The position numbers and the translations under genes were made by a program. Source: Collinsella tanakaei (GTDB lineage Bacteria; Actinomycetota; Coriobacteriia; Coriobacteriales; Coriobacteriaceae). From it: a DNA stretch of 64,000 nucleotides. Below are positions 24,329 to 32,337 of this stretch, one piece after another. The stretch is taken from assembly GCF_016900375.1 (NCBI RefSeq), contig NZ_JACJKB010000013.1, positions 1 to 64,000 of the forward strand. Reading direction: 5' to 3'. Under the pieces are notes generated by a model that saw only the letters and a program-made list of their open reading frames with translations, was not told the DNA's origin and made no database searches. Numbering within the stretch: position 1 is the stretch's first letter; each line of letters starts with the position of its first letter.

Positions 24329-26404
24329 CTAGAGCCGGCAAGCGCTCTTTGCAGCGAGCGCGATGGTGCTCCCGTTATGCAGCAGCGCCGAGGTCTGGGG
24401 CTGGATGATACCGGCGATACCCGCCGCAAGCAGGGCGGAGTTGATTCCCATGACGGCAGCGAACGAGCGGTCGAGGCGGGCCATAAGTGCGCGGCTCAGC
24501 TCGCGGAGACGCACGACGGAGCTCAGGTCGCCCGTTGCGAGCGTGATGTCGGCTACCTCCTGGGCAATGGCGGTGCCTGTGCCCATGGCGATGCCGACGT
24601 CGGAGGCGGAAAGCGCCGGGGCGTCGTTGACGCCGTCGCCCACCATGATCACGTGCCGTCCCTGGCGCACGAGCTCCTCCACATAGGCGTGCTTGTCCTC
24701 GGGAAGGAGGTTGGCGCGAAACTCCGTGATGCCCGCTTCGGCGGAGATGCGGGCGGCGGTGCGCTCGTTGTCGCCAGTGAGCATGATGACGTGGCGTATG
24801 CCCTGTGCGCGCAGGGCGGCGATCGCCTCGGATGCGCCGGGCTTCAGGGGATCCTCGATGCCGATGGCGCCCACGAGCCTGCCGTCTTGGGCGAGGTAGA
24901 GCGGGGAGAGGCCCTCGAGCTCGCACTCGACGAGCTCCTCCATCTCGGGGGAGACGTCGATGTGCTCGTCTTCCATCACGAAGTGCCTGCTTCCAATGAC
25001 GATGCGCTTGCCGTCGAGTTCGGAAGCGATTCCGTGCGCCACGATGTAGGCAACTTCGGCATGGCGCTCACGGTGCTCGAGGCCGCGTGCCGTCGCGGCG
25101 GCAACTATGGCACGCGCCACGGGATGGGGAAAATGCTCTTCCAGGCAGGCGGATGTGCGCAAGACCTCATCTTCTGTCCAACCGGACGATAGGGCGAGCA
25201 CGCGCGCCACGCGCGGTGTGGCCTCGGTGAGCGTGCCCGTTTTGTCGAACACGATAGTGTCGGCGGCGGCAATCGCCTCGAAATGCTTGGCTCCCTTCAC
25301 GGTCATGCCCTCCTGCGCGCTTTGCCGCATGGCTGCGAGCACGCTGATGGATGAAGTCAGCTTGAGTGCGCACGAGTAGTCGACCATGAGGGCGGCGGAG
25401 GACTTGGTGAGGCTGCGGGTCGTTGCCGCCACGAAGCCCGCGAGCAGGAAGTTCCATGGCACGAAGCGGTCGGCGAGGTTTTCGCGGCGCGCCTGCACCT
25501 CGCTTCTGAGCGCCTCGGACGCCTCGACGAGGTTCACGATGGAGCGCAGCTTGGTCGAAGCGGGCTCGGCACCCACACGGATGAGGATCTCGCCCTCCTC
25601 CACCGCTGTTCCGGCGAAGACGTCGTCGCCGACGGCGCGCTCCACGGCGAGCGGCTCGCCGGTGAGCGCTGCTTGGTTGACGAGGGCGAAGCCGTGCTCC
25701 ACAACGCCGTCCACGCACACGGGCATTCCGGTGCGCGCCACGACAAGGTCGCCCGCACGGAGGCTCTGCGCGGGCACGATGACCTCTTCGCCATCCTCTA
25801 GACGCCGCGCGTTCTGGGGGATCGCCATAAGTGAGCGAATGAGCTCGTGTTCAGATTTCGCGCGGGTTGCGTCCTCGAGCGCATCGCCCAGATCGAGCAG
25901 GAACATGGTGCTCGCGGCGGTCTTGGGGTCTCGCTTGGCAAACGAGAGGCCTATCGCCGAGGCGTCGAGCACCGGCACGTCTAGCCTGCCGTGTGCAAGC
26001 GATGCCAGACCGGCGCGTAGGAAGCCGAGATAGTGGATGCCTGCCCAGATTGTCCGGAGCGCGGGTGGCATGAACCAGCGGCGCATCAGGTAGGAGCCGG
26101 CAAGGCGGGCGATGCTGCGGACGACGGGCGCATCGACGGGCGCTAGGGCACCGGGCGTCTGGGCGCCCGCGGCACTCAGCTGTTCGGGCGTGAGGGCATC
26201 CAGCCTGCCGAGCAGGGCCGTTTTTGCCAGTTCGTCGCGACTCCAGACGGCAACAGAGCGTATACGCGGGTAGACACGCACGCGCTCGATGCCGGTCCAG
26301 GATGCGAGCATCGGCTCCAAAGCGGCGGCGTCGGATACGGAGACGCGGTCGGAAAGGGTCAGCCGGATTCGTTGTGGCAGCTCGTGATCGATGGTGTATC
26401 TCAC
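24329..26404 (-). CDS. P1B-type heavy-metal-translocating ATPase with atypical SCA motif
   Basis: A 691-residue P-type ATPase. The actuator motif TGE is at 248-250, the phosphorylation site DKTGT starts at D387, and TGDNERTA and GDGVNDAPALSASDVGIAMG hinge motifs are present. The N-terminus is an HMA-like fold without a CxxC pair. The transmembrane metal motif reads DYSCALKL (C345) where most P1B pumps have CPC or SPC, so the conserved proline is replaced. The DUF6110 gene is encoded immediately upstream on the same strand, a recurrent pairing. The transported ion cannot be deduced; Mn, Fe or Zn-type export is possible. Confidence 0.85.
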   Translation of the reverse strand: MRYTIDHELPQRIRLTLSDRVSVSDAAALEPMLASWTGIERVRVYPRIRSVAVWSRDELAKTALLGRLDALTPEQLSAAGAQTPGALAPVDAPVVRSIARLAGSYLMRRWFMPPALRTIWAGIHYLGFLRAGLASLAHGRLDVPVLDASAIGLSFAKRDPKTAASTMFLLDLGDALEDATRAKSEHELIRSLMAIPQNARRLEDGEEVIVPAQSLRAGDLVVARTGMPVCVDGVVEHGFALVNQAALTGEPLAVERAVGDDVFAGTAVEEGEILIRVGAEPASTKLRSIVNLVEASEALRSEVQARRENLADRFVPWNFLLAGFVAATTRSLTKSSAALMVDYSCALKLTSSISVLAAMRQSAQEGMTVKGAKHFEAIAAADTIVFDKTGTLTEATPRVARVLALSSGWTEDEVLRTSACLEEHFPHPVARAIVAAATARGLEHRERHAEVAYIVAHGIASELDGKRIVIGSRHFVMEDEHIDVSPEMEELVECELEGLSPLYLAQDGRLVGAIGIEDPLKPGASEAIAALRAQGIRHVIMLTGDNERTAARISAEAGITEFRANLLPEDKHAYVEELVRQGRHVIMVGDGVNDAPALSASDVGIAMGTGTAIAQEVADITLATGDLSSVVRLRELSRALMARLDRSFAAVMGINSALLAAGIAGIIQPQTSALLHNGSTIALAAKSACRL

Positions 26405-26412
26405 GGTCTGCT

Positions 26413-26703
26413 CTATGCTTCGACGGGGGCGGACTCGCAGGATTCGCCATCCGCCTGCGCATCGGAGCGGTAGGTGGTCTCGTTGAGGTAGCTCGCTTCG
26501 GCGATGATGTCATCCACCTCGGCGCGTGCGCTCTCGAGCGTGTCCTCGCAGGCGCTCTTGGCACGCAGGCCCGCTGCGACGGCTTTGACGTAAAGTCGCT
26601 TGGCGGAGTCGCTCGTCAGCACCTTGACGCCGACCGATCCGATAGCCACTCCTGCTCCCAACAGCAGGCCGTGCGTTCCCTTGAGAAAGCTCAATGCGCT
26701 CAT
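26413..26703 (-). CDS. DUF6110-like small protein partnered with the P-type ATPase
   Basis: A 96-residue protein. A hydrophobic glycine-rich helix (FLKGTHGLLLGAGVAIGSVG) is followed by a helical, charged segment (SDSAKRLYVKAVAAGLRAKS) and an acidic tail. Proteins of this kind regularly sit before non-canonical P1B ATPases in Firmicutes and Actinobacteria and are thought to be membrane-associated accessory subunits. The ATG at 26703 has GAAGGGA upstream. Only 8 nt separate it from the ATPase, so they are one operon. Confidence 0.7.
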   Translation of the reverse strand: MSALSFLKGTHGLLLGAGVAIGSVGVKVLTSDSAKRLYVKAVAAGLRAKSACEDTLESARAEVDDIIAEASYLNETTYRSDAQADGESCESAPVEA

Positions 26704-26882
26704 GGCGGTTCCCTTCATGCGTGCCAAAAGTACGCCTAGACAAACAAATACAAGTTTACTGTAGCTCACTTTTTCAAGAAGGGAAGGGTTTTTCTGGTGA
26801 TGGGTCTCATCGCGAAGGATAGGCAAGGGCATCTTCGTGCCAAACTGCTCGCGTCTTGCGGCTCACAATTGGAAGACGTTTT

Positions 26883-26890
26883 GCTATAGT
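26883..26890 (+). promoter_or_regulatory. Extended -10 promoter directly before hemH
   Basis: TGCTATAGT (TGn plus TATAGT, 26885-26890) ends 7 nt before the ATG at 26898. Transcription would start on or next to the start codon, giving a leaderless mRNA, which agrees with the lack of a ribosome-binding site. Confidence 0.45.
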
Positions 26891-26897
26891 CGGCTCC

Positions 26898-27887
26898 ATG
26901 GACTGCTTGCATGAAAAAACCGGGGTCATCCTGATCAACACGGGGTCTCCCGCATCGCCGGATCCCGAGGACATCCGTTCCTATCTCATCGAGTTTCTCT
27001 CCGATAGGAACATCGTTCGCGTTCCCCATGCGATCTGGCTTCCCATTCTCCATGGAATCGTGGCGCGAAATCGTCCGAAGAAGACCGCTCCTCGGTATCG
27101 GCAGGTGTGGACGCCTGAGGGCGCACCCCTGCTTGTCGAGTCGCTCAAGCAGCGCGATGAGCTCAACGAGCGTATGTCCCGGGAGGGGCTGCCCTTCGTT
27201 GCCGAGGTCGGCATGCGCTACGGGTCGCCTTCCATCGAGGATGCCGTGGTGTCGCTGCGGCGCCAGGGGTGCACGCGGTTTCTTGGGTTCCCGCTCTTTC
27301 CGCAGACGGCAACCTGCACGGTAGGCACCTGTAAGGAGCGGTTTCTGAGCGTTGTCGCCCCCTCCGAGGTGGCGAGGGTCGTCGAGGGCTATGCGGACAA
27401 CCCGCTCTATTGGGAAGCACTTGCCCGGTCGATCGCGGAGCGGTGGGAATGGCGCGCGGGGAGCAAGGTCCTGTTCTCGTTTCACTCGGTGCCCCTGAAC
27501 GACGTCGAGGCGGGCGATACCTATCTCGATGAGGTTCGAGATTCGATGGGTCGGGTGGCCGAGCTCTTGGGGCTTTCCGTTGACGATTGGGCAGTCGCAT
27601 TCCACTCGCGCTTCGAGGACTCGCGCTCGTGGGCGACGCCGCATCCCAACACGATTCTGGATGCCTGGGCGGACGAGGGTGTGGACCGAATCGCCCTCGT
27701 GACGCCGGGCTTCGCGTCCGACTGCCTCGAATCGCTGTACGACATCGCATCTGTCGCCAAAGGGCGGTTCGAGCAGTGCTGCCGGGCGCGCGGCGGGAAT
27801 CCTGACGTTACCTACATTCCGGCACTCAATCATCGGGATGACCATATCGACCTGCTGCTTGACGAGATCAAGCGGGCGTTGCGGTAG
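26898..27887 (+). CDS. hemH: Ferrochelatase (HemH/CpfC family)
   Basis: A 329-residue class II chelatase. It has the N-terminal VILINTGSPASP, the region VGMRYGSPSIEDAV, the catalytic-site motif LFSFHSVPLND with its histidine, and the C-terminal VTPGFASDCLESLYDI carrying the conserved glutamate. It inserts iron into coproporphyrin III or protoporphyrin IX in the cytoplasm. No other haem genes lie nearby; the adjacent metal pump is divergent. The start at ATG 26898 is chosen over an upstream GTG/TTG frame because homology begins there. Confidence 0.88.
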   Translation: MDCLHEKTGVILINTGSPASPDPEDIRSYLIEFLSDRNIVRVPHAIWLPILHGIVARNRPKKTAPRYRQVWTPEGAPLLVESLKQRDELNERMSREGLPFVAEVGMRYGSPSIEDAVVSLRRQGCTRFLGFPLFPQTATCTVGTCKERFLSVVAPSEVARVVEGYADNPLYWEALARSIAERWEWRAGSKVLFSFHSVPLNDVEAGDTYLDEVRDSMGRVAELLGLSVDDWAVAFHSRFEDSRSWATPHPNTILDAWADEGVDRIALVTPGFASDCLESLYDIASVAKGRFEQCCRARGGNPDVTYIPALNHRDDHIDLLLDEIKRALR

Positions 27888-27918
27888 CCGGGGAGTTGGT
27901 TGGCGCGGCGTGGCCGGT

Positions 27919-27949
27919 CGACAAGATGGGGCCAGGTTCAATCTTGTCG
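27919..27949 (+). repeat. Palindromic repeat family 1, single forward copy
   Basis: 31 bp, arms CGACAAGAT/ATCTTGTCG, core GGGGCCAGGTTCA. It lies 31 bp after hemH, in the 136-bp gap before the XRE/zinc-ribbon gene on the same strand. Confidence 0.9.
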
Positions 27950-28023
27950 CAACAGGTTGTTGCTCGACGCGCTGGGCACCGCCGGCGACAATGGTGGCGG
28001 ACCCGACCGAGAGGAGCCCCTCG

Positions 28024-28470
28024 ATGATCATGCTGAAAGACGCCCTGTCCCGCCTGCGCCGCGAGCGCGGCCTCACCCAGGAAGAGCTGGCGCGCCGGCT
28101 CTACATCACCCGTCAGGCCGTGAGCCGCTGGGAGACGGGTGCCACGGAGCCGGGCATCGACATGATCAAGCTTATCGCGCGCGAGCTGGACGTGCCTGTG
28201 ACGACGCTGCTCGACATGCCGGAGCACTACTGCCAGAGCTGCGGCATGATGTTCACCGGTCCCGACCAGCACGGTCACGAGGCGGATGGCGCCGAGGCCG
28301 AGGACTTTTGCCGCTGGTGCTACGAGGACGGCGCCTACACCTACGAGACCACGATGGAGGACATGATCGAAGACTGCGCCCCGCGCATGGCCGAGTTCAT
28401 GGGCTGGACGCCGGACGAGTGCGCCTCGCTGCTCGGCGCGGTGCTGCCGACACTCAAGCGCTGGAAGTGA
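28024..28470 (+). CDS. XRE regulator with C-terminal zinc-ribbon domain
   Basis: A 148-residue protein. The helix-turn-helix is at about 5-60 (RRERGLTQEELARRLYITRQ, then AVSRWETGATEPGIDMIKLI). A zinc-ribbon-type domain follows, with YCQSCGM near 75 and FCRWCYEDGAYTYE near 100, giving four cysteines in CxxC...CxxC. This pairing is common in gut Firmicutes and Actinobacteria; it is regulatory, with targets unknown. The ATG at 28024 follows GAGAGGAG. It converges with the ABC/GntR operon across a repeat pair. Confidence 0.85.
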   Translation: MIMLKDALSRLRRERGLTQEELARRLYITRQAVSRWETGATEPGIDMIKLIARELDVPVTTLLDMPEHYCQSCGMMFTGPDQHGHEADGAEAEDFCRWCYEDGAYTYETTMEDMIEDCAPRMAEFMGWTPDECASLLGAVLPTLKRWK

Positions 28471-28475
28471 GCAGG

Positions 28476-28554
28476 CGACAAGATGGGGCCAGGTCCAAAC
28501 TTGTCGCGAGATGAGGTGGAGTACGACAAGATTGTACCTGGCCCCAACTTGTCG
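28476..28554. repeat. Palindromic repeat family 1, head-to-head pair
   Basis: Forward copy 28476-28506 and reverse copy 28524-28554, 17 bp apart, filling the whole convergent gap between the XRE/zinc-ribbon gene and the ABC permease. The permease stop codon (28555-28557) begins at the base after the repeat. Confidence 0.9.
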
Positions 28555-29280
28555 CTACAGCTCGCGCTGCTCGTAGAGCTTGAGCGAGACGGCGGCGGAG
28601 ATGCCGAGGATGATGCAGGCGACCACGATGGCGACGGCCATGCTCGTCACAACGCCGATAGGCGTCTCGATGAAGGCGAACAGGCCGCGGACCGCGTCGG
28701 CGATGCCAGCGAAGTTGTCGAGCCCGCCGGTGGCGCCCAGGATCACCATGGGGCCGATGAACAGGAACACGGAGATCATGGGGATCCATTGGGTCGCCTT
28801 CGTCTGGCCCAAGCGGAAATAGATCGGCGTCTCGATGCTCGCGACGGCAGATCCGATGATCGTGCAGACCGCGCAGGAGAACACCATCGCCTGCACGTTG
28901 TCCTGCGTAAGCCCGAGCGAGCTCGAGAGGTCTCCCGGCAGCGGGACCACGCCGGCGATCAGCGAGAGCGCGATCGTGGCGATGAAGCCCGCAAGCATAC
29001 CCAGAAGCCCGAGCGTCGCGATGACGCCGTAGCGTCCGAGCACCACGTCGCGGCGGCTGACGGGCATGGTGAGCCGGTAGAGCCCCCAGTTGTTCTGCTC
29101 GTCGTATGCCGAGCCGGCGATGGTCCCCATGATGAGGTACATGCAGGTGAGCACGCCGGGGATGGCGACGATGCTCTGCATGCCCAGGCTCGTGCACAGG
29201 CCGACGAAGATGCCCAGGCCGAAGAGCTGACGGGCGTAGTCGCGGATAACGGTCATTTCAATCAGGTATGCGCGCTTCAT
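28555..29280 (-). CDS. ABC-2 type permease (YtrC/D-like)
   Basis: A 241-residue protein with six hydrophobic segments and the ABC-2 signature stretch YDEQNNWGLYRLTMPVSRRD between helices 2 and 3. The start abuts the ATPase stop exactly (29281/29280), so they are coupled. With the ATPase and GntR gene it forms a compact operon read on the minus strand. Confidence 0.85.
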   Translation of the reverse strand: MKRAYLIEMTVIRDYARQLFGLGIFVGLCTSLGMQSIVAIPGVLTCMYLIMGTIAGSAYDEQNNWGLYRLTMPVSRRDVVLGRYGVIATLGLLGMLAGFIATIALSLIAGVVPLPGDLSSSLGLTQDNVQAMVFSCAVCTIIGSAVASIETPIYFRLGQTKATQWIPMISVFLFIGPMVILGATGGLDNFAGIADAVRGLFAFIETPIGVVTSMAVAIVVACIILGISAAVSLKLYEQREL

Positions 29281-30201
29281 CTATCGCACACCACCTTTCA
29301 GCGTCAGCGTCATGTAGTCGTCGATGGTCATGTGGTCGACGGGGATGTTGGGGAACTGCCGCGCAAACGCGAAGCGGTCGGGAACGAGTAGGTCGATGCC
29401 GTAGTCGTGCTTGCGGTAGCGAAGCTCGCGCTCGGGGATGATGCCGGATGCGGCGACCGCCTCGAACTCCGCCACGCGGCAGCGGGCGATGCCCATCTCG
29501 TCGGTGATCTCGTCCTTGGCGAGGTCGAAGACGATGCGTCCGCCCTCGATGCACAGCACGCGGTCGGCGATCTTCTCGAGATCGCTCGTGATGTGGCTGC
29601 TCATGAGCACCGCGTGGCCGGGCGTCTCCACGAAAGCGCGCAGGCGGTCGAGGATCTCGTCGCGCGCCATGGGGTCGAGGCCCGCTGTGGCCTCGTCGAG
29701 TACGAGCAGACGGGCGTCGTGGGACAGGGCGCAGGCGAGGCTGAGCTTCATGCCCATGCCGCGAGACAGGTCCTTTACCTGCTTGTTGGTGCCGAGGCCG
29801 AACTCGCGGACGAGCTGGTCGAACAGGTGCTGGCTCCACTGGCTGAACGCGCGGGCGTGCACACGGCCCACATCGGCCACGCGCAGGTGGCCAGGGATCG
29901 ACACGGTGTCGAAGACGACGCCGATCTGCTCCTTGATGCATGCCCCCGTCGAGCCATGGGCGAGGTCGTTGACGTCGGTGCCCAGGATGCGAGCGGTGCC
30001 GCCGTCGAGGGTGGTGAGGCCGAGGAGGGCCTTGATGGTCGTCGACTTGCCGGCGCCGTTCTGGCCGACGAAGCCCACGATCTCACCCTCGTCTACGGTG
30101 AGGTCGACGCCTTGGAGCGAGAAGTCCTGGTAGTGCTTGGTGAGTCCGTGCGCCTCGATGAGGGGCGCGCCGGAGGTGATATCGGATGCCATAGCTGACA
30201 T
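29281..30201 (-). CDS. ABC transporter ATP-binding protein
   Basis: A 306-residue ATPase with Walker A GQNGAGKST near 49-57, signature written DLSRGMGMKLSLA (R for the second position, as in many YtrB-like proteins), Walker B LLVLDEATAGLDP and SSHI. It carries a C-terminal domain of about 90 residues. It lies 39 nt downstream of the GntR gene with GAAAGGA before the ATG. Confidence 0.9.
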   Translation of the reverse strand: MSAMASDITSGAPLIEAHGLTKHYQDFSLQGVDLTVDEGEIVGFVGQNGAGKSTTIKALLGLTTLDGGTARILGTDVNDLAHGSTGACIKEQIGVVFDTVSIPGHLRVADVGRVHARAFSQWSQHLFDQLVREFGLGTNKQVKDLSRGMGMKLSLACALSHDARLLVLDEATAGLDPMARDEILDRLRAFVETPGHAVLMSSHITSDLEKIADRVLCIEGGRIVFDLAKDEITDEMGIARCRVAEFEAVAASGIIPERELRYRKHDYGIDLLVPDRFAFARQFPNIPVDHMTIDDYMTLTLKGGVR

Positions 30202-30240
30202 GGCCGGTCCTTTCTTGCGGCGTTCGCTTGCGGCGGGCGC

Positions 30241-30609
30241 CTATTCCAGTTCGAGCGCGAACATCTCGGTGAGCTCGGTGTCGGTGAGTCCCATGGCGCG
30301 GCCGGCGTCGATCGCGCGGGCCATGTGCGCCTCCACCTGGCGAAGCTGCTCTTCGCGGATGAGCTCGGCGTTGCCGCCGGCGACGAAGCTGCCCTTGCCT
30401 TGCACCGTCTCGATGAAGCCCGCGGCTTCGAGGTCGGCGTAGGCGCGCTTGGTGGTGATGGCGCTCACACGCAGGCTGTTGGCGAGCGCCCGGATGCTGG
30501 GGAGCTGCTCGCCTTCAGCGAGTTCGCCCGAGAGGATCGCGGTTTTGATGCTGTCCGTGATCTGCTCGTAGATGGGCTTGCTGCTTGCGTTCGAGATGAT
30601 GATTTCCAA
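30241..30609 (-). CDS. GntR-family (YtrA type) regulator
   Basis: A 122-residue protein. The winged helix-turn-helix is at about 10-75 (SSKPIYEQITDSIKTAILSG, then ELAEGEQLPSIRALANSLRV followed by SAITTKRAYADLEAAGFI), with the short helical YtrA tail. The start is taken as TTG at 30609 because AAAGGA lies 8 nt upstream and the family begins at this point; no ATG is available. It is first gene of the operon and presumably represses it through the palindromes in the promoter. Confidence 0.85.
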   Translation of the reverse strand: MEIIISNASSKPIYEQITDSIKTAILSGELAEGEQLPSIRALANSLRVSAITTKRAYADLEAAGFIETVQGKGSFVAGGNAELIREEQLRQVEAHMARAIDAGRAMGLTDTELTEMFALELE

Positions 30610-30723
30610 GATCGGATTCCTTTCGTGCCGCCCGGCAAGGCGTCCCTCGTCGGGGTGCCGCGTCCGCGGGCGTCCCCGTGCACGCGGCGGGGGAGGCGAC
30701 TGACGTCGGCGTCGCATCCCCTT

Positions 30724-30780
30724 GGGTATAGTGTATATACCCGACAAGCACAGTATATACTCACCTATACACAGTTGCAA
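30724..30780 (-). promoter_or_regulatory. Promoter and GntR/YtrA operators
   Basis: On the minus strand -35 TTGCAA (30775-30780), a 17-nt spacer and -10 TATACT (30752-30757) precede the GntR gene. A perfect palindrome GGGTATAGTGTATATACCC lies at 30724-30742 just downstream of the -10. A second related site overlaps the promoter (GTATATAC...TATAC, 30753-30770). The GTATA...TATAC pattern is typical of YtrA-type operators. Confidence 0.65.
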
Positions 30781-30855
30781 CCGACAACTTGGGGCCAGGT
30801 CCAATCTTGTCGCCCGCGTGGGCGACAAGATTGGACCTGGCCCCAAGTTGTCGGT
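30778..30855. repeat. Palindromic repeat family 1, perfect 78-bp head-to-head pair
   Basis: Copies 30782-30812 (forward) and 30823-30853 (reverse) are exact inverted copies of one another. With flanking CAAC/GTTG bases and CCC/GGG they form an uninterrupted inverted repeat with only GCGT at the centre. The pair lies between the GntR promoter and the GNAT gene end (minus strand both) and touches the -35 element. Confidence 0.95.
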
Positions 30856-30861
30856 TGGCCG

Positions 30862-31350
30862 CTACAGTTCCTTGAGGTAGAAGCGGTCCATGGTGGTGTG
30901 GGCGGTGGGTACGGGCTGCTCGATGCGCTGGTAGCCGAGGCGTTCGTAGAGGCGGATGGCGGCGTCGAGCGCGGTGTGGGTTTCCAGATACAGTCGACGG
31001 TAGCCAAGCTCACGGGCGCGCGCTTCGACGGCTTGGGCGAGGGCGGCTCCCAGCCCCTTGCCCTTGGCCGCATCCTTCAGATAGATCTTCTGAAGTTCGG
31101 CGCACGCGTCCAGCCCGGGGAACTCCGCCAGGCCGGCGCCGCCCAGCACGGTGCCTGCGGCATCGGTCAGTATGAAGTAAGTGCGGCGATCCGGGGCGGC
31201 ATCGTAGTAGGCGCTCAGGTGGTCGAGCTCCGGGTCAAAGTATGCGGTCCCGGGGATGTCCAGCCGGTGCGCCTCGAGATTCGCTCGGATGATGGCGGCG
31301 ATCGCCGCGTCGTCGTTCGCCGTGATCTGCCGGATGATGATGTCGCTCAC
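30862..31350 (-). CDS. GNAT-family N-acetyltransferase
   Basis: A 162-residue protein with GNAT motif A (LQKIYLKDAAKGKGLGAALA) and motif B (YLETHTALDAAIRLYERLGY). The Q/RxxGxG/A acetyl-CoA loop is KGKGLG. The fold suggests acetylation of a small molecule or peptide amine; the substrate is unknown. The start ATG is preceded by AGGAGC. It is divergent from the hydrolase gene, with a GTGGGAAAAT palindrome between them. Confidence 0.85.
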   Translation of the reverse strand: MSDIIIRQITANDDAAIAAIIRANLEAHRLDIPGTAYFDPELDHLSAYYDAAPDRRTYFILTDAAGTVLGGAGLAEFPGLDACAELQKIYLKDAAKGKGLGAALAQAVEARARELGYRRLYLETHTALDAAIRLYERLGYQRIEQPVPTAHTTMDRFYLKEL

Positions 31351-31363
31351 GATGCGCTCCTGT

Positions 31364-31396
31364 GTGGGAAAATGGTGCCTGTCCCTATTTTCCCAC
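31364..31396. repeat. Repeat family 7 (GTGGGAAAAT palindrome)
   Basis: Arms GTGGGAAAAT/ATTTTCCCAC surround the core GGTGCCTGTCCCT in the divergent gap between the GNAT and hydrolase genes. The GTGG foot and TGCC.GTCCC core recall REP-type palindromes and match the core of family 1. Confidence 0.8.
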
Positions 31397-31410
31397 GATG
31401 GGAGAGGTTC

Positions 31411-32274
31411 ATGGTCGGACAGGAGTTCTCAGCCGACGGCGGGGCCATCCGCTATTGGATATCATGCGCTTGTCCGAAAGCGCCGCAGCTCGTGTTCCTT
31501 CCGGGACTCACGGCGGACCATCGGCTTTTCGACAAGCAGATCGGGCATTTTGAATCGCGTGCGAGCTGCTTGGTGTGGGACCCTCCCTCGCATGGGTTAT
31601 CGCGACCATTCAAGCTCGGGTGGAGCATGGCCGACCTAGCCCGGCTGCTACATGCGATTCTTCAACGCGAGGGATTAACACACCCCGTGCTTATCGGGCA
31701 GTCGATGGGCGGTTACGTTGCGCAAGCGTATCTCGATTTGTATCCAGGCGAGGCCGCTGGGTTCATCTCCATCGATTCCTGTCCGTTGCAGCGTGTGTAC
31801 TACACGTCGGCGGAGCTGTGGGCGCTCAAGCACACGCGCGCGATTTACCAGTCGATTCCCTGGAAGATGCTGCTCGACATCGGCTCACGCGGCTGCGCGA
31901 CCAGTTCGTACGGGCAGGAGCTTATGCGTCGGATGATGAGCGATTACTCTAAACAGGAGTACATCGATCTTGCCGTTTGCGGCTACCGGGCGCTCGCGGA
32001 AGCCGTGCTTGCGGACCGGCCGTACCGCATCGACTGCCCCGCACTTCTCATCTGCGGAGACCGCGACGCTGCGGGGTCGGCCAAGCGCTACAACCGAGCA
32101 TGGGAAAGACGCGCCGGTCTTCCCATGAGATGGATCGAAGGTGCGGGCCATAACGCCAACACCGATGCGTCGGAGTACGTGAACAGGCTGATCGGCCAGT
32201 TCGTTGACAAGTTGGTGCCGGGTTCAATCTTGTCGCATGCTGCAACCGAAACGCAACCGCATGTAGCGCGATAG
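31411..32274 (+). CDS. Alpha/beta hydrolase with repeat-encoded C-terminal tail
   Basis: A 287-residue hydrolase. It has the oxyanion segment LVFLPGLTADHR, nucleophile elbow GQSMGG with S98, the acid segment LLICGDRDAAG and the catalytic histidine in GAGHNANTD. The ATG at 31411 follows GGGAGAGG. The folded domain ends near FVDKL; the last 20 or so residues (VPGSILSHAATETQPHVAR) are encoded by a family 1 repeat (32206-32235) and the bases after it, replacing the original stop. The substrate is unknown. Confidence 0.85.
   Translation: MVGQEFSADGGAIRYWISCACPKAPQLVFLPGLTADHRLFDKQIGHFESRASCLVWDPPSHGLSRPFKLGWSMADLARLLHAILQREGLTHPVLIGQSMGGYVAQAYLDLYPGEAAGFISIDSCPLQRVYYTSAELWALKHTRAIYQSIPWKMLLDIGSRGCATSSYGQELMRRMMSDYSKQEYIDLAVCGYRALAEAVLADRPYRIDCPALLICGDRDAAGSAKRYNRAWERRAGLPMRWIEGAGHNANTDASEYVNRLIGQFVDKLVPGSILSHAATETQPHVAR
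32206..32235 (+). repeat. Palindromic repeat family 1, inside the hydrolase 3' end
   Basis: GACAAG/CTTGTC arms with core TTGGTGCCGGGTTC. It is read through in the hydrolase frame as DKLVPGSILS. Confidence 0.9.
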
Positions 32275-32337
32275 TTGCTGGGCATTTCGCGTGCTGCCGG
32301 ATACGATGGAGGCGAAGTCCGGTAGGGAGGAGTTGCT

